Shown one piece after another: positions 34,050 through 45,799 of a stretch of 64,000 nucleotides of DNA. Positions within the stretch are counted from its first letter, which is position 1. Every line of letters begins with the position of its first letter. Origin of the DNA: FEN-1073 sp963780865. Lineage in GTDB: Bacteria > Chloroflexota > Anaerolineae > Anaerolineales > RBG-16-64-43. Made by a program: the position numbers and the translations under genes. The notes below the pieces were generated by a model, which was given only the letters and a program-made list of their open reading frames with translations, had not been told where the DNA came from and did not search any database. Where the stretch lies: NCBI GenBank assembly GCA_963780865.1, contig CAWADT010000020.1, positions 1 through 64,000 on the forward strand, given 5' to 3'.

Positions 34050-35615
34050 TTATTCATCGTGGCGTCCTTCCCGCATGCGTTTCCAGTAGGCTAAACCCAA
34101 TCGGGCGAAGTCTTTATCCTCCCGATCCAGGCCGAGCGCGAGGATTGCGCCTAGAAAAGTCACCCCGGTGACGATGGCGGCGAGGACTACCTCCGGCAGC
34201 GAATGGACCGGGAAGAAGGAACGGTAGATCAACAGGACGATCACCGCCAGGCACGTCCCCGCCAGCCCCTTGAGATAGCGCCGGTCATACGGCCAGATCC
34301 GCAACACCGTCCGAACTTGAATTACGCCAAAGAGAAATAGTCCGCTCAGGGAAACCGCGGTGCTGGCGGCCGCGCCGATCAACCCGTACCGGGGAACCAG
34401 AAACCAATTGAGGCAGATATTGACCGCGAGGGCGATTCCGGTGAGGATCGACCACCGTTTCTGGTGCCCGGTCATCACCAGCACCGGGCCGATGGCTCCG
34501 GTTCCGACGTTCACGAGCTGCCCCATCGACAGGATGATCAGCGGCATCCAGCCGGCGATGTATCGGCTGTCGAAAACATAGGCCAGGAGCTCGCGCGGAA
34601 ATACCAGGAGCATCACAAAGACGGGCAGGCTGAGGTACAGCCCCCACTTGGTGCTCACCCGGAACAATTCCTCCAGGCGGTCGAATTCTTTTTTGCGGTA
34701 CAGGTCGGCGATGATGGGCATGAAAATTGCGGCGAAGGCGGAAAGAATGATCGCAAAGATCGTCGACATCTGGGAAACGGCCTGGTAGATTCCGGTTTCG
34801 GCGGGAGTTCGAAAGTGGCCGACGATCAGGCGGTCGACCCAGATCAGGAACGGTGTAAAAAGCCCCGCGAGGGACGCGGGGATCGAAAAGGACAGCAGCT
34901 CGCGGTTGGTCTTGACGGGACCGGCCGCAGCGCCGCGGGAAACCGGAAAAAGGCGCCAGACCACGACAACGGCAAAGATCGCAGGCAGCGCAAACGAAAG
35001 CACATCCGAAGCCAGCACCCCCTCCAGCCGCAGCCCGAAGAGATACAAGAGGATGAGGAACGCCAATCCGACCGCAGGCTGGCCGATGTCCTCGAGGATG
35101 GCCGAATATTTCATCCCCTGGGTAATTCTTGTCGCCGCCGAGGTAACTTCCAGGATGGCGACCAAGGGAAAAGCCAGCGCATACCAGCGGAAGATATAGC
35201 TCAACGAGGGTTTTTGGAAAATTCCCTGCGCCAGCGCGGATGCCGATAGAAAAAGGGTGGCGCCGAAAACCAGCCCCGAGACCAGGCTCAGCACCTGGGT
35301 TCGGTTGATGATCCTTTTCAGCGCCGCATTGTCCTTGCGCCAGTAGGGGATTCCAAAATAAATCACCCCCTTGTCCAGCCCCAGCGGGGTGATAACGCTC
35401 AGCGTGCGCAGGACCGTCCACCCAATGGCATACAGGCCGAAGGAATCCGGCCCGAGGATTCGCGCCGCGGCGATATCGCCCACGAAACTGAGGGTGCGGC
35501 CGACAATTTTTCCTGCCAGGGAGATGCTGGCTCCGCCCGCCAGCGCGGCCACGTCCTGCGTTTTGGAGTCGGGTTCGGCGCGCTCGAGCGGAATCTCATC
35601 GATGGGGGGGCGCAT
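34050..35615 (-). CDS. oligosaccharide flippase (Wzx/MVF-like)
   Basis: Polytopic membrane protein of 521 aa with about 14 hydrophobic segments, MATE/MVF superfamily. N-terminal GGASISLAGKIVGRTLSFVGDI and AARILGPDSFGLYAIGW are characteristic of Wzx-like proteins. It would move the lipid-linked repeat unit across the membrane. The ATG at 35615 has no strong ribosome-binding site. Confidence 0.9.
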   Translation of the reverse strand: MRPPIDEIPLERAEPDSKTQDVAALAGGASISLAGKIVGRTLSFVGDIAAARILGPDSFGLYAIGWTVLRTLSVITPLGLDKGVIYFGIPYWRKDNAALKRIINRTQVLSLVSGLVFGATLFLSASALAQGIFQKPSLSYIFRWYALAFPLVAILEVTSAATRITQGMKYSAILEDIGQPAVGLAFLILLYLFGLRLEGVLASDVLSFALPAIFAVVVVWRLFPVSRGAAAGPVKTNRELLSFSIPASLAGLFTPFLIWVDRLIVGHFRTPAETGIYQAVSQMSTIFAIILSAFAAIFMPIIADLYRKKEFDRLEELFRVSTKWGLYLSLPVFVMLLVFPRELLAYVFDSRYIAGWMPLIILSMGQLVNVGTGAIGPVLVMTGHQKRWSILTGIALAVNICLNWFLVPRYGLIGAAASTAVSLSGLFLFGVIQVRTVLRIWPYDRRYLKGLAGTCLAVIVLLIYRSFFPVHSLPEVVLAAIVTGVTFLGAILALGLDREDKDFARLGLAYWKRMREGRHDE

Positions 35616-35698
35616 TAATCTCGCTCAATGGGTCGGGCATGGATCCTTCCGGGAGGGGTCCCTCCGGAATCGGAAACAATTCCACCGCCGGCCGAGCG

Positions 35699-37426
35699 TC
35701 AGGAGGCCAGCAGGAAACCTTGCTTCTCCAAATACAGGAGGATGATCCTGGCGTTTTCTTCCGGGCTGTGATCGACGGTATTGAGCGTGATATCGGGATG
35801 GATCGGCGGTTCGTATGGATCGTCCACGCCGGTGAATCCTTTGATCTCTCCCCGCCGGGCCCGGGCGTACATCCCCTTGGAATCGCGCTGTTCGCAAACG
35901 GCGATCGGCGTATCCACAAACACCGTGACGAATTGTTCCTCGCCGACCATATTGCGGGCTTCGTTGCGCGCCGTCCGATACGGGCTTACGGCGGCGCAGA
36001 TCACCACCCCGTGATGGCGGACGATCTCGCCGGCCACGAATCCGATCCGCAGAATGTTGGTGTCCCGGTCTTCGCGGCTGAACCCGAGTCCCTTCGAGAG
36101 GTGGGTGCGGACCACGTCGCCGTCCAGTACGGTGGTTTGTTTTCCCCGCTCCAGCAGCAGGGAGATCAACACTTCCGCGGTGGTGGATTTTCCGGACCCG
36201 CTGAGCCCGGTGAACCAGACGCAGAAACCCTGGTGATGCCGCGGTGGATGCGTGCGGGAGAGAATTTCCGCGGTCTCCCGGCGCGTGAACCATTCCGGGA
36301 GCAATTTCCCCTTGGCAAGATATTCTTCCCGCACCTGCGTTCCGGAAATCGCCGCGACCCGCGCGCCCTTCGGCACCTCCGTTTCTTCCACATATTCCTG
36401 GCTGTCCTGCAGATAAACCAGTTCGCGGAAGGGAACCGGCGTCACCCCGGTCTCCGGCGCGAAGCGGGCGACGAGTTCCTGAGCGTCGTACGGGCCGTAG
36501 AACGGTTTTCCCGCGCTGTCTTTTCCGGGACCGGCGTGATCCCGCCCGACGATAAAATGCGTGGCGCCGTAATTCCGGCGAATAATGGCGTGCCAGAGCG
36601 CTTCCCTTGGTCCGGCCATCCGCATCGCGAGCGGCAGCAGGCTGAGCAGCGTTTTTCCGGGATCGTAATATTTTTCCATCAGGATGCGGTAAATCCGCAC
36701 CCGGGTATAGTGATCCACGTCTCCGGGTTTGGTCATTCCCACCACGGGATGGATCAACAGGCTTCCGCCCACTTCCGCGGCGGCGCGTTTCGTGAGCTCC
36801 TCGTGGATGCGGTGCAGCGGGTTGCGGGTCTGGAACGCCACGACCTTCGCGTGGCCTAAGGTTTCGAGCAGGGCGCGAACGGCGGCGGGCGTCCGGCGCA
36901 GCTCCACGAAATCGTAATAGCGCGGAAGGTTGATCACGATCAGCGGCCCCGACACGCAGCGATTCCCCCAGGTGATCATTTCCGAGACGAGCGGATGGCG
37001 CGGGTCGTTCGTTCCCAGCACTTGCCGCGCTTCCTCGCGCGGATCCCAGGCGAACACTTCCTCGATTTGCACCACGGCGATCAGATTATTGTGGTCGTCC
37101 CTCAGGCTCAGTTCGTTCCCGGATTTTGGGAGGAGCGATTCGTCGAGAGGGAGCGTGATGGGAATCGGAAACAGCGTGCCGTCGGCGAGCCGCAAGGTGG
37201 CGAGCACGCTCTCATAATCCGCTTTTCCCATGAATTGGGTGAGGGGGGAGAATCCGCCTGTGGCCAAGAGTTCCAAATCGCACAGCGCGCGTTCGGAAAG
37301 CTGGGCCGAGGGCAGGTGGTTCGCTTTGCCGATCCACTCCAGCCGTTCCTCCCCTTTCTTCAACAGGTCGATTAATTTTCCCCCGTAGGGGGAGATCAGT
37401 ATTTCCGGTCGCGAGCTTGTCGTCAT
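35699..37426 (-). CDS. sat-cysC: bifunctional sulfate adenylyltransferase/adenylylsulfate kinase
   Basis: A 575-aa enzyme that makes PAPS, the sulfate donor for sulfotransferases. The N-terminal half (about 1-390) is ATP sulfurylase, with QTRNPLHRIHEEL and VGRDHAGPG active-site motifs. The C-terminal part (from about 400) is APS kinase, with P-loop WFTGLSGSGKSTTAEVL, DGDVVRTHLSKGLGFSREDRDTNI and PYRTARNEARNM. No PAPS reductase or cysteine-synthesis genes are nearby, so assimilation is less likely to be its purpose here than supply of the two sulfotransferases of the locus. Confidence 0.95.
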   Translation of the reverse strand: MTTSSRPEILISPYGGKLIDLLKKGEERLEWIGKANHLPSAQLSERALCDLELLATGGFSPLTQFMGKADYESVLATLRLADGTLFPIPITLPLDESLLPKSGNELSLRDDHNNLIAVVQIEEVFAWDPREEARQVLGTNDPRHPLVSEMITWGNRCVSGPLIVINLPRYYDFVELRRTPAAVRALLETLGHAKVVAFQTRNPLHRIHEELTKRAAAEVGGSLLIHPVVGMTKPGDVDHYTRVRIYRILMEKYYDPGKTLLSLLPLAMRMAGPREALWHAIIRRNYGATHFIVGRDHAGPGKDSAGKPFYGPYDAQELVARFAPETGVTPVPFRELVYLQDSQEYVEETEVPKGARVAAISGTQVREEYLAKGKLLPEWFTRRETAEILSRTHPPRHHQGFCVWFTGLSGSGKSTTAEVLISLLLERGKQTTVLDGDVVRTHLSKGLGFSREDRDTNILRIGFVAGEIVRHHGVVICAAVSPYRTARNEARNMVGEEQFVTVFVDTPIAVCEQRDSKGMYARARRGEIKGFTGVDDPYEPPIHPDITLNTVDHSPEENARIILLYLEKQGFLLAS

Positions 37427-37499
37427 CAGGCGGATCCTTTCAACGCAGGTTGGGTGAACTGGAAAAAGGCGGACTTTGGAGGACAGCCGGCGGAACCGG

Positions 37500-38912
37500 T
37501 CAGTACGCTCCGCGGCGGGTGAACATGACGCCGATGGTCTGAACGAGGATCACCACGTCCAGCCACGGGGAGTAATGCTGGATGTAATACAAATCCTCTT
37601 CCGTATGAAGGTGCATCGGTTTGTCGCTGCGGCCGTGGATCTGCCACCAGCCGGTGGCGCCGGGCGGCACGGCGAACCGCTTCCGCTGCCAGGGCTCGTA
37701 TCGTTCCACCAGGTGCAGCATTTCCGGCCGCGGCCCCACTAAGCTCATTTCGCCCCGCAGGACGTTGAAGAATTGCGGGAACTCATCCAGGCTGGTCTTC
37801 CGCAGAAAACCGCCCAGGCGGGTCACCCGCGGGTCGTCGGGGGATTTATGAATAAGATGCCCGTTCTCATCCGTCCGTTCCACCAAATGACGGAGGGACT
37901 CGGCGTTTTCCACCATCGTCCGGAACTTATGCATCTTGAAGGGTCGTCCATTTTCTCCCGCGCGTTCCTGATGGATCAGGATCGGTCCGGGGCTGTCGAT
38001 CCGGACGGCCAGCGCGATTAAGGCCATCAGGGGCAGCGTGACGGGCATCATCAGGAGCGTGACGAGAATGTCGAAAATACGTTTGCTCATCCGCTGGGAA
38101 TCCGAAAGCGCGGGCGCGCGCAAATCCAAAACTGGAATGCCGGCGAATTCCTCGACCGCGGCGTGATGGAGGGTCAGCGAAAAGTAATCGGGGATGACGT
38201 AGACTTTCACCGGCAGGTCGTGCAAGTCGGCCACCAGCCGGGTGAGGCGTTCGTGCGCGCGTCGCGGAAGGGCGAGGATGACATGACCCACCGCCCGTTC
38301 CAGGACCACCTTGCGGACGTTCTCCAGGGAATCCAGTATCTTCGGGTCCGACGCCCGTTTCTGCGGATCGTCGTCGAGAAATCCCACCAGCGTCACCCGG
38401 ACGTCGCGGCGTTCGGCGATTTTCTGCTGCAGGTCTTTCCCGACAATTCCGGCGCCGATGATTAACGCCCGTTCGGAACGATCCGGGCGATGAAGGCCGA
38501 AATGGAAGATCAACTGGGCCAGGAGCCTCCAGCCCAACATCGAAATCAGGGTCATGAGGAAAAAGCTCAAATAAAAAAGGCGGGAGATGTCGCGATAGGT
38601 CAAATACAATACTCCCGCGAGGGAAACGCCGGCCAACAGAGAACCCACCAGCAGCCCGGCCAGTTCTTCGCCGATTTGCATATTGCGGCTGGGATTGTAG
38701 ACGGAAAAAATCAACAGGCAGAAAATCCAAATGGCCGGAAAAATCAGATACAGGGGAAGGGGAATGGCCTGGACTTCGAAAAGATCTTTGGCGAAGGGCA
38801 GGATGTTGAACATGGGACGGAGGATGGACGCCAAGGTCAAGTCTGCGGCCACCAGACAGGCGTCCACAAAGACGGAAAAGAGCGCAAAATCAATCGAAAA
38901 ACGACGGAACAT
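37500..38912 (-). CDS. polyprenyl glycosylphosphotransferase (priming enzyme)
   Basis: WbaP/EpsE-type priming transferase, 470 aa. Four N-terminal hydrophobic helices and a Rossmann-like middle (RALIIGAGIVGKDLQQKIAE) precede the catalytic domain (about 285-470): KRIFDILVTLLMMPVTLPLM, SPGPILIHQERAGENGRPFKMHKFRTM, and SLDEFPQFFNVLRGEMSLVGPRPE. It moves a sugar-1-phosphate to undecaprenyl phosphate, the first step of the repeat unit. Confidence 0.95.
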   Translation of the reverse strand: MFRRFSIDFALFSVFVDACLVAADLTLASILRPMFNILPFAKDLFEVQAIPLPLYLIFPAIWIFCLLIFSVYNPSRNMQIGEELAGLLVGSLLAGVSLAGVLYLTYRDISRLFYLSFFLMTLISMLGWRLLAQLIFHFGLHRPDRSERALIIGAGIVGKDLQQKIAERRDVRVTLVGFLDDDPQKRASDPKILDSLENVRKVVLERAVGHVILALPRRAHERLTRLVADLHDLPVKVYVIPDYFSLTLHHAAVEEFAGIPVLDLRAPALSDSQRMSKRIFDILVTLLMMPVTLPLMALIALAVRIDSPGPILIHQERAGENGRPFKMHKFRTMVENAESLRHLVERTDENGHLIHKSPDDPRVTRLGGFLRKTSLDEFPQFFNVLRGEMSLVGPRPEMLHLVERYEPWQRKRFAVPPGATGWWQIHGRSDKPMHLHTEEDLYYIQHYSPWLDVVILVQTIGVMFTRRGAY

Positions 38913-38925
38913 GATTTCTCAGGAG

Positions 38926-39682
38926 CTAATCATACCGCGTTAACCCCAGGGTTTGGAGAACGACGAGCGCGGCAAAAAGGGGATATTGGGAATATCGCCG
39001 TCCCAGGCGCCGTGGCTCGCTTCCCAGACGAAAGAGCCATTCCAAACCCGCGCGCTGGACCCAGCGCGGTGCCTGCTTCTTGCGGCCGGAAAGGAAATCA
39101 AATGCTGCGCCGACGCCGATGAGCACCGGGACATTTATTTTTCCAACGTGTTCCGCCATCCACGCATCCTGTTTGGGCGAACTGATTTCCCACCCAGAGG
39201 ATATCCGCGTGGGAGGCTTTGATGCGTTCGATGAGGGCATGGTCTTCCGCCTCAGTCAGAGGCCTAAAAGGGGGAGCATACGTCCCCGCGATTTGCAGGT
39301 TGGGAAACTTGGTCTTCAGGCGGTTCGTCAATTCCTCCGCCACGCCGGGCGCGCCCCCGTAAAAGAAATGACGCCAATTCTTTTTTTCGGAAACACCGCA
39401 AATCTCCAGCATCAGATCCGCCCCGTAGACGCGCCCGGCATCGCGGTAGCCGTGAAATCTCAACAGCCAGACGAGCGACATTCCGTCCGGCGCGGTCATC
39501 CCGCTGTTGTTAATCACCCCGCGCAAGGCAGGGCTCTTCCGGCAATCCATAATCACATGAGCGGCGGTTGCGCACACATATTGCGGCTCCCGGCGCGCGA
39601 CCCAGCCGCTGATCAATTCCAGCGCCTGGCGCATATTGACCGCGCTGATGCGGATTCCGAGAATATTCACGCGAGGGATCAT
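38926..39682 (-). CDS. WecG/TagA/CpsF glycosyltransferase, one frameshift
   Basis: GT26-type transferase that adds the second sugar to an undecaprenyl-linked unit; 251 aa after correction. The first part starts MIPRVNILGIRISAVNMRQA and has ISGWVAR, APDGMSLVWLLR (family signature) and ADILWVG. The frame then breaks at 39186-39188 (one extra T on the plus strand). Removing it gives WVGISSPKQDAWMAEH and GVGAAFDFLSGRKKQAPRWVQ, the expected continuation, ending at 38926. Without correction it would be an inactive truncated protein. It lies 13 bases from the priming transferase gene. Confidence 0.88.
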
Positions 39683-40114
39683 AAAAAAAGCCCGAGAGAA
39701 CAACCGTCTAGGATGTCTCGTGAGAAAGCGCAGATTTTGTAATTGAGAAGTATTTTAACCCACTTGGAATTTATTCGACACCCCCCAAACGATGCGAAGG
39801 CTGGGATCTCCCTTCAAAATAATCATTGTGAATGAAATAAGCGCGGATTTAGCCGTCAAGGTCCGATGGGCGTGGACCCATCCCGGGGAGATGGCTGATA
39901 TGGGCATCGGGCGCGCAGGAACTACGAGCAAAAGTTTTCGCCCGTGCTCAACTATGAAAAAATAATGACCATCGATCAACCGGCGATGGAAAAGGAATCC
40001 TTACAAGGCCGAGGGGAAGATGGTGGGGTACATCCGCTCTTGGCGATGAGAAGCGATGGCGGATGTCCGGCGGGGGTAGCTTTGCGGATTGACAACCCGT
40101 CTGGTGCCGTTTCT
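39683..40114. other. intergenic region inside the polysaccharide operon
   Basis: I see no gene, repeat or RNA that I can support. A 74-codon minus-strand reading (39755-39979) has no family resemblance and no ribosome-binding site. Confidence 0.4.
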
Positions 40115-41401
40115 TCAGGGGGTTCCGGTGAAGCGCGAATCATCGATCGCGCGAATTTGAGCCGTCCAGAGAGCCAGGACGCAAATAAAGATAAGGATGA
40201 CATACGGCTCATGAAAATACAGATCGGCCATGCCCCCGACGACGAACAAACCAGTCAGTCCAGCCCAAAGCACGACGGTCAAAAATTGTCGCCTGAGATC
40301 ATCATAGCGTTTCCACCCGGAATAAATCAGATATCCACCCAAACCGATCAATCCAAGGATTCCCGGCCATCCGAATTCCAACCAGGCCAGGCTGTAAATA
40401 TTATGCGGCAGCCACCAAATATTCGGGTTTTTGATGGTGGAATTAAGCGAGTATCCGAAGGGCAGAAGAAATTTATCCGACAGGATTAAATGCAGACCAC
40501 GATTCCACAACTCCAGCCGGCCGCTCAAGACGGAATCGATTTGAGCCCGCGGGATGGTCGTAATGATCCAGGTGATGGCGATCGCGGTCAGGCCCGCACC
40601 CGTCGCGACGGCTAAAAGGAAGATGCTCCGGCGTCGGATTAAAAGCGCGAGCGTTGCGATCACAGCCACAAAGGCCAGCGCGAGGAACGTGGTGCGAGAT
40701 ATCGTCCAAAACATAACCACGGCATAGAGGAAGGCGAGCAGGGCAAATGCGATCCTGGCTCGGGATTTGAGCGCCAGGACGAGCCCGACACACACCAACA
40801 GCGGCCAGTATAGGTAGGCGGCCAGGTCGTTCGAATGGCCGAAAAAACCGGTGATTGGAAAACTCGATGCGTTTATTCCCCATCCGGCCAGATCCTTGGG
40901 CGCCAGGCCGATCCCCAGCGCGTGCTGCAGGGCGCCCCAGACAACGGTGGGCAAAGCCGCCCAGACAAAGAGGGAGGCAATCCGCTTCCCATCGATCCAG
41001 GGCGATCGCAGCAGGCACTCGAGCAGCAATGCCGCCAACGTCCACGCCAAAAACATCCCCCGTCGATCAAACGAGTTGCGGGAAAACAACCAAAGCACGC
41101 CGGTCCAGATCGCGAAGCACCGGAATCCCCAAATCAGACGCCGGACTCCTCGAGAAAGTTTGGCCGGCTCGACGCCGCCGACGGTCCACCGCCATAAGAT
41201 GAACAATCCCGCGAAAATTTCCGCCGGACTGATGACCGTCACCCCGGCCGCTACCGCGTAGGGAATTGTGCAGGATAGAAAAAGCGCGAAAAGAAATATA
41301 TTTTCGAGCGTCTGCAACCGGCGGATAGGGATCAGGGTTTCATCGAGGATGGATATCCAATCGCGCGGATTTCTCATTCGGTGCAAAATTCGGTTCAACA
41401 A
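40115..41401 (-). CDS. O-antigen polymerase/ligase family membrane protein
   Basis: Polytopic membrane protein, 428 aa, with about ten helices and the Wzy_C-type loop SSFPITGFFGHSNDLAAYLYWPL, a TISRTTFLALAF arginine motif, and WWLPHNIYSLAWLEFGWPGILGLI with the conserved His. It is the likely Wzy polymerase; the 27307 gene is the other candidate. Start assignment: the promoter at 41434-41462 puts transcription near 41427, and AGAGGA lies six bases before a TTG at 41401, which I take. ATG at 41377 is the alternative. It is the first gene of the operon. Confidence 0.85.
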   Translation of the reverse strand: MLNRILHRMRNPRDWISILDETLIPIRRLQTLENIFLFALFLSCTIPYAVAAGVTVISPAEIFAGLFILWRWTVGGVEPAKLSRGVRRLIWGFRCFAIWTGVLWLFSRNSFDRRGMFLAWTLAALLLECLLRSPWIDGKRIASLFVWAALPTVVWGALQHALGIGLAPKDLAGWGINASSFPITGFFGHSNDLAAYLYWPLLVCVGLVLALKSRARIAFALLAFLYAVVMFWTISRTTFLALAFVAVIATLALLIRRRSIFLLAVATGAGLTAIAITWIITTIPRAQIDSVLSGRLELWNRGLHLILSDKFLLPFGYSLNSTIKNPNIWWLPHNIYSLAWLEFGWPGILGLIGLGGYLIYSGWKRYDDLRRQFLTVVLWAGLTGLFVVGGMADLYFHEPYVILIFICVLALWTAQIRAIDDSRFTGTP

Positions 41402-41433
41402 AGGAAATCCTCTTTCGAGATTTGGCAACCGGC

Positions 41434-41462
41434 ATTATCCGTGTTCCGGTAGATCATGTCAA
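41434..41462 (-). promoter_or_regulatory. sigma70-type promoter of the polysaccharide operon
   Basis: On the minus strand TTGACA (41457-41462), 17-base spacer, GATAAT (41434-41439), about 32 bases before the wzy start codon. Confidence 0.75.
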
Positions 41463-42081
41463 GCAGCAGCAATAGAATGGCGGGAAACGGGGCGCAACGT
41501 TCACAACGGTTCACCTTCCCGCGGTCGCGCGATGTGCCGGTCGCTCCTTGGAGTGCGCTGCCGGGTTTCATCGCGGTATCAAACTCCCCAGCCGGTTCCT
41601 ATGGAAGTCGTGGAAAAATCCTTGTGTGAAAAAGTTCGGTCGCCAAATCCTGCAGTTAGTAGATTTCAAAACCACTGCCTCTGGTAGTGAGTGGAATGAA
41701 AAGGTTCTACCGTGGGTGTAATTTTCAGAAATTAAGCGTTCTCGCGTCTCTCTGCGCGACAACTCTGCATTAACCGACAAAGGAATTGAATTTATTCCGG
41801 AACATCGCCATCCCATCCTGCCCCTCCTGCACCTTCCCTCCCTTCCCGTGATCCGGGAAGGGAGGGAAGGAATCATCAAGGCAATTGATAACGAAAAGAT
41901 CGATGGGAGGGGTGAGATGGGATGGTTTTTTCGGGAAGGCAAATGAGAACAAAGAATAACCGAAAATGACCCCAACTAGGAGATGGTATGAGCGCACCTT
42001 CCAGGTGCAGCATGCTAAAGCCGCCGCCTCTGGCGGCGGTTATTTATTTTTCCCTGCTTGGCGTTCCCTTCCGATTGTGTT
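41463..42081. repeat. intergenic region with a cruciform-forming repeat
   Basis: No gene supported. Bases 41808-41925 form nested stems: CCATCCCATC with GATGGGATGG, CCCCTCC with GGAGGGG, and an inner 17-bp stem (41832-41848 with 41854-41870). A T-run follows on the plus strand. It belongs with 24885-24957. Confidence 0.7.
42017..42050 (-). terminator. terminator of pckG
   Basis: Hairpin CCGCCGCC-TCT-GGCGGCGG (42021-42039), about 30 bases downstream of the pckG stop; on the minus strand it is followed by CTTTAG, on the plus strand by TTATTTATTTTT. Confidence 0.65.
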
Positions 42082-43920
<1,839 letters not shown>

Positions 43921-44221
43921 GGCGCTCTCTCCCGGAAAAGATGTCGAATTATAAAGGATATTTATCACAATCCGGACAATTTCCCCTAAATGCCCGAGTA
44001 CACGGAAGACACGGAATAAAACCACGGAATCCACCGAAATGGCTGCCCAAATTGGAAAATCCGTTCGGTCCATTAAAATTGAAGGTCTTTATTGCAAAGA
44101 TATTTGTTGGAGGCCCGGCTTAAGCCGGGCGCTGTTAATAGCCCTGGGCTTTAGCCCCGGATGGTCTGTGAGCTTTCATCGGCCATTTTTGCCGCATAGA
44201 ATGACTGGACTGATATCCGCT
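43921..44221. repeat. intergenic region: pckG upstream sequence and repeat
   Basis: A minus-strand TATAAT (43951-43956) is the only promoter hint for pckG. Bases about 43998-44040 have the CACGGA/ACCGA vocabulary. Bases 44112-44160 are an intact ATTAACAGC-family element: GCCCGGCTTAAGCCGGGC, GCTGTTAAT, then GGGCTTTAGCCCC. Confidence 0.5.
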
Positions 44222-45577
44222 TCAGAATATCCCAGGGAAGAAATGAAATACGGCGGTGGAGAAAACCGGAGCTACCGCTGATCCCCCCGCCGGATTGCTT
44301 TCCATCAGGCTTTGCACTGTTTTTGCGTCCGGGCCGTAGAACCACCAAACGTCCGCGCCGGACTGCGATTGGCAGGCGGCGGAGGTTGCCGTCCAGCAAA
44401 CCGCGCCCGCTTCCGGCTTGGCTTCTCCGAATCGTCCGTCGTCGAACCGGCTGAGCGCGGAAGAGAACTCGTTTGCGTCGGTTTGCGTGTCCCAGATGGT
44501 GTGCCAGGCCACGGCCGTGGAGAGAGTGGAATCGTTGTGCCAGACGACGAAGTGGTCGCCGCCCCAGCCGGCGGCGGCCTGCGCGGCCTGCAGCGTATCC
44601 ATCTCGGTGCCAAGGATCAAATCGATGGCAAACTCCCCCATGGTGTCGTCGTGGACTTCGCGCCATCCCGTGGAAAACGATTCGGGGAGGATCGGCTTGG
44701 CCACCGCGTCGGGCTGGTCGTTTTGGAGATACTTCTCCGGATGCAGGATCATTTCGGTGCTTACGGGCGGATGGCGGAAGGCGGCATCCACCGCCGCCCA
44801 GCCGCCTTCGGAGTGGAGGTACTCAATGAAGGCTTTGCCTTCGAGGTAGGGAAAGTACAACTCCCGTTCCAGATAATTCGGGATGCTAAGCTCCTCCAGG
44901 TTGAGGCCGGCCAGGGATTGTTTGTAATAATCGATTTGGTCCCCCAGCGAGAAGTAACGCTTCTGCCACGTTTCCTCCACGAATTCGGCTTCGCCCTCCA
45001 CGATGGCCTGCTTCCCGGAGGAAACGTCCGAGTTCGCCCCGTTGTCCCACGTATCCGGGGAAAGATTGTCCCTTTGGAATTGCAGTCCGTGCATATATTC
45101 ATGCGCAAAGGTGGACCGCTCGCTGGCGCCGAATCCCCCGGCGGTGACGACGTACAGTTGTTTTTCCGCCGGATCGTAATATCCCAGAACGGATGTGGAA
45201 TAGGTGTTCACGTAAAAAGAATAGAGATCGAATTTCGGATCGAGCAGATGGAAAGCCGCGTATTCCTCCAGGTCGTCTTGCGCCTGTTGGCGGGTATAGC
45301 TCTTTTCCAGGTTGGCTGTCATTTTTGCGCGCAACTGGTCGGGGGTGATCAGCGTCCGCTTCACCGGGGCGGCGTCGGAGATGCCGCGCAGGGCGCGGAC
45401 CTCCGCTTCGATCCGGTCCATTTCGTTTTGGATTTGAGCCAGGTCGTGCAGGGCCACCGGTTTTCGAAGGAGATAATACGCCCCGAGGTTGCCCGCCGCG
45501 CAGATCGCGCCGGCGGGGAGCAGACATCCAAGAAAAAAGATTGCGGCCAGACACCCTAGGGTGGTTTTGTGTGTCAT
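44222..45577 (-). CDS. secreted HEXXH protein, putative zinc metallopeptidase
   Basis: A 451-aa exported protein with a signal peptide (GCLAAIFFLGCLLPAGAICA). FAHEYMHGLQFQ (near residue 150) is an HEXXH zinc motif, and a Glu in AIVEGEAEFVEE about 35 residues later could be the third ligand, as in gluzincins. The substrate is unknown, and the family is not one I can name. A short ribosome-binding site (AAGG) precedes the ATG. Confidence 0.72.
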   Translation of the reverse strand: MTHKTTLGCLAAIFFLGCLLPAGAICAAGNLGAYYLLRKPVALHDLAQIQNEMDRIEAEVRALRGISDAAPVKRTLITPDQLRAKMTANLEKSYTRQQAQDDLEEYAAFHLLDPKFDLYSFYVNTYSTSVLGYYDPAEKQLYVVTAGGFGASERSTFAHEYMHGLQFQRDNLSPDTWDNGANSDVSSGKQAIVEGEAEFVEETWQKRYFSLGDQIDYYKQSLAGLNLEELSIPNYLERELYFPYLEGKAFIEYLHSEGGWAAVDAAFRHPPVSTEMILHPEKYLQNDQPDAVAKPILPESFSTGWREVHDDTMGEFAIDLILGTEMDTLQAAQAAAGWGGDHFVVWHNDSTLSTAVAWHTIWDTQTDANEFSSALSRFDDGRFGEAKPEAGAVCWTATSAACQSQSGADVWWFYGPDAKTVQSLMESNPAGGSAVAPVFSTAVFHFFPGIF

Positions 45578-45799
45578 GAATCGCCTTGGCTCATGCGGGA
45601 ACGGACGATACCGATTTCTGAAGGCCGATTATACCCGGGAGGTAACTACTTCTATGAGGGCGTTGGTGTCAAGCCCTTAAGGAAGAAAAAGAAAATATTC
45701 CTCCCAATCTGCCGTGGTTTAAGCAGATGGACTTGCCTTCCTCGGGTCCTTTCCGGGCGTCCAGACACTCCGTTCTCGTCACCGGAATAGCTACTAGCT

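Noticed and set aside
39186..39188. Programmed ribosomal frameshift in the WecG gene
   Set aside because: No slippery heptamer or downstream structure is evident, and the same GATT-adjacent change occurs in three other genes.
39755..39979. 74-codon minus-strand protein between wzy and the WecG gene
   Set aside because: No ribosome-binding site, no hydrophobic pattern, no family.
44312..45559. 415-codon plus-strand frame
   Set aside because: Antisense of the HEXXH protein gene, which has a signal peptide and a ribosome-binding site.
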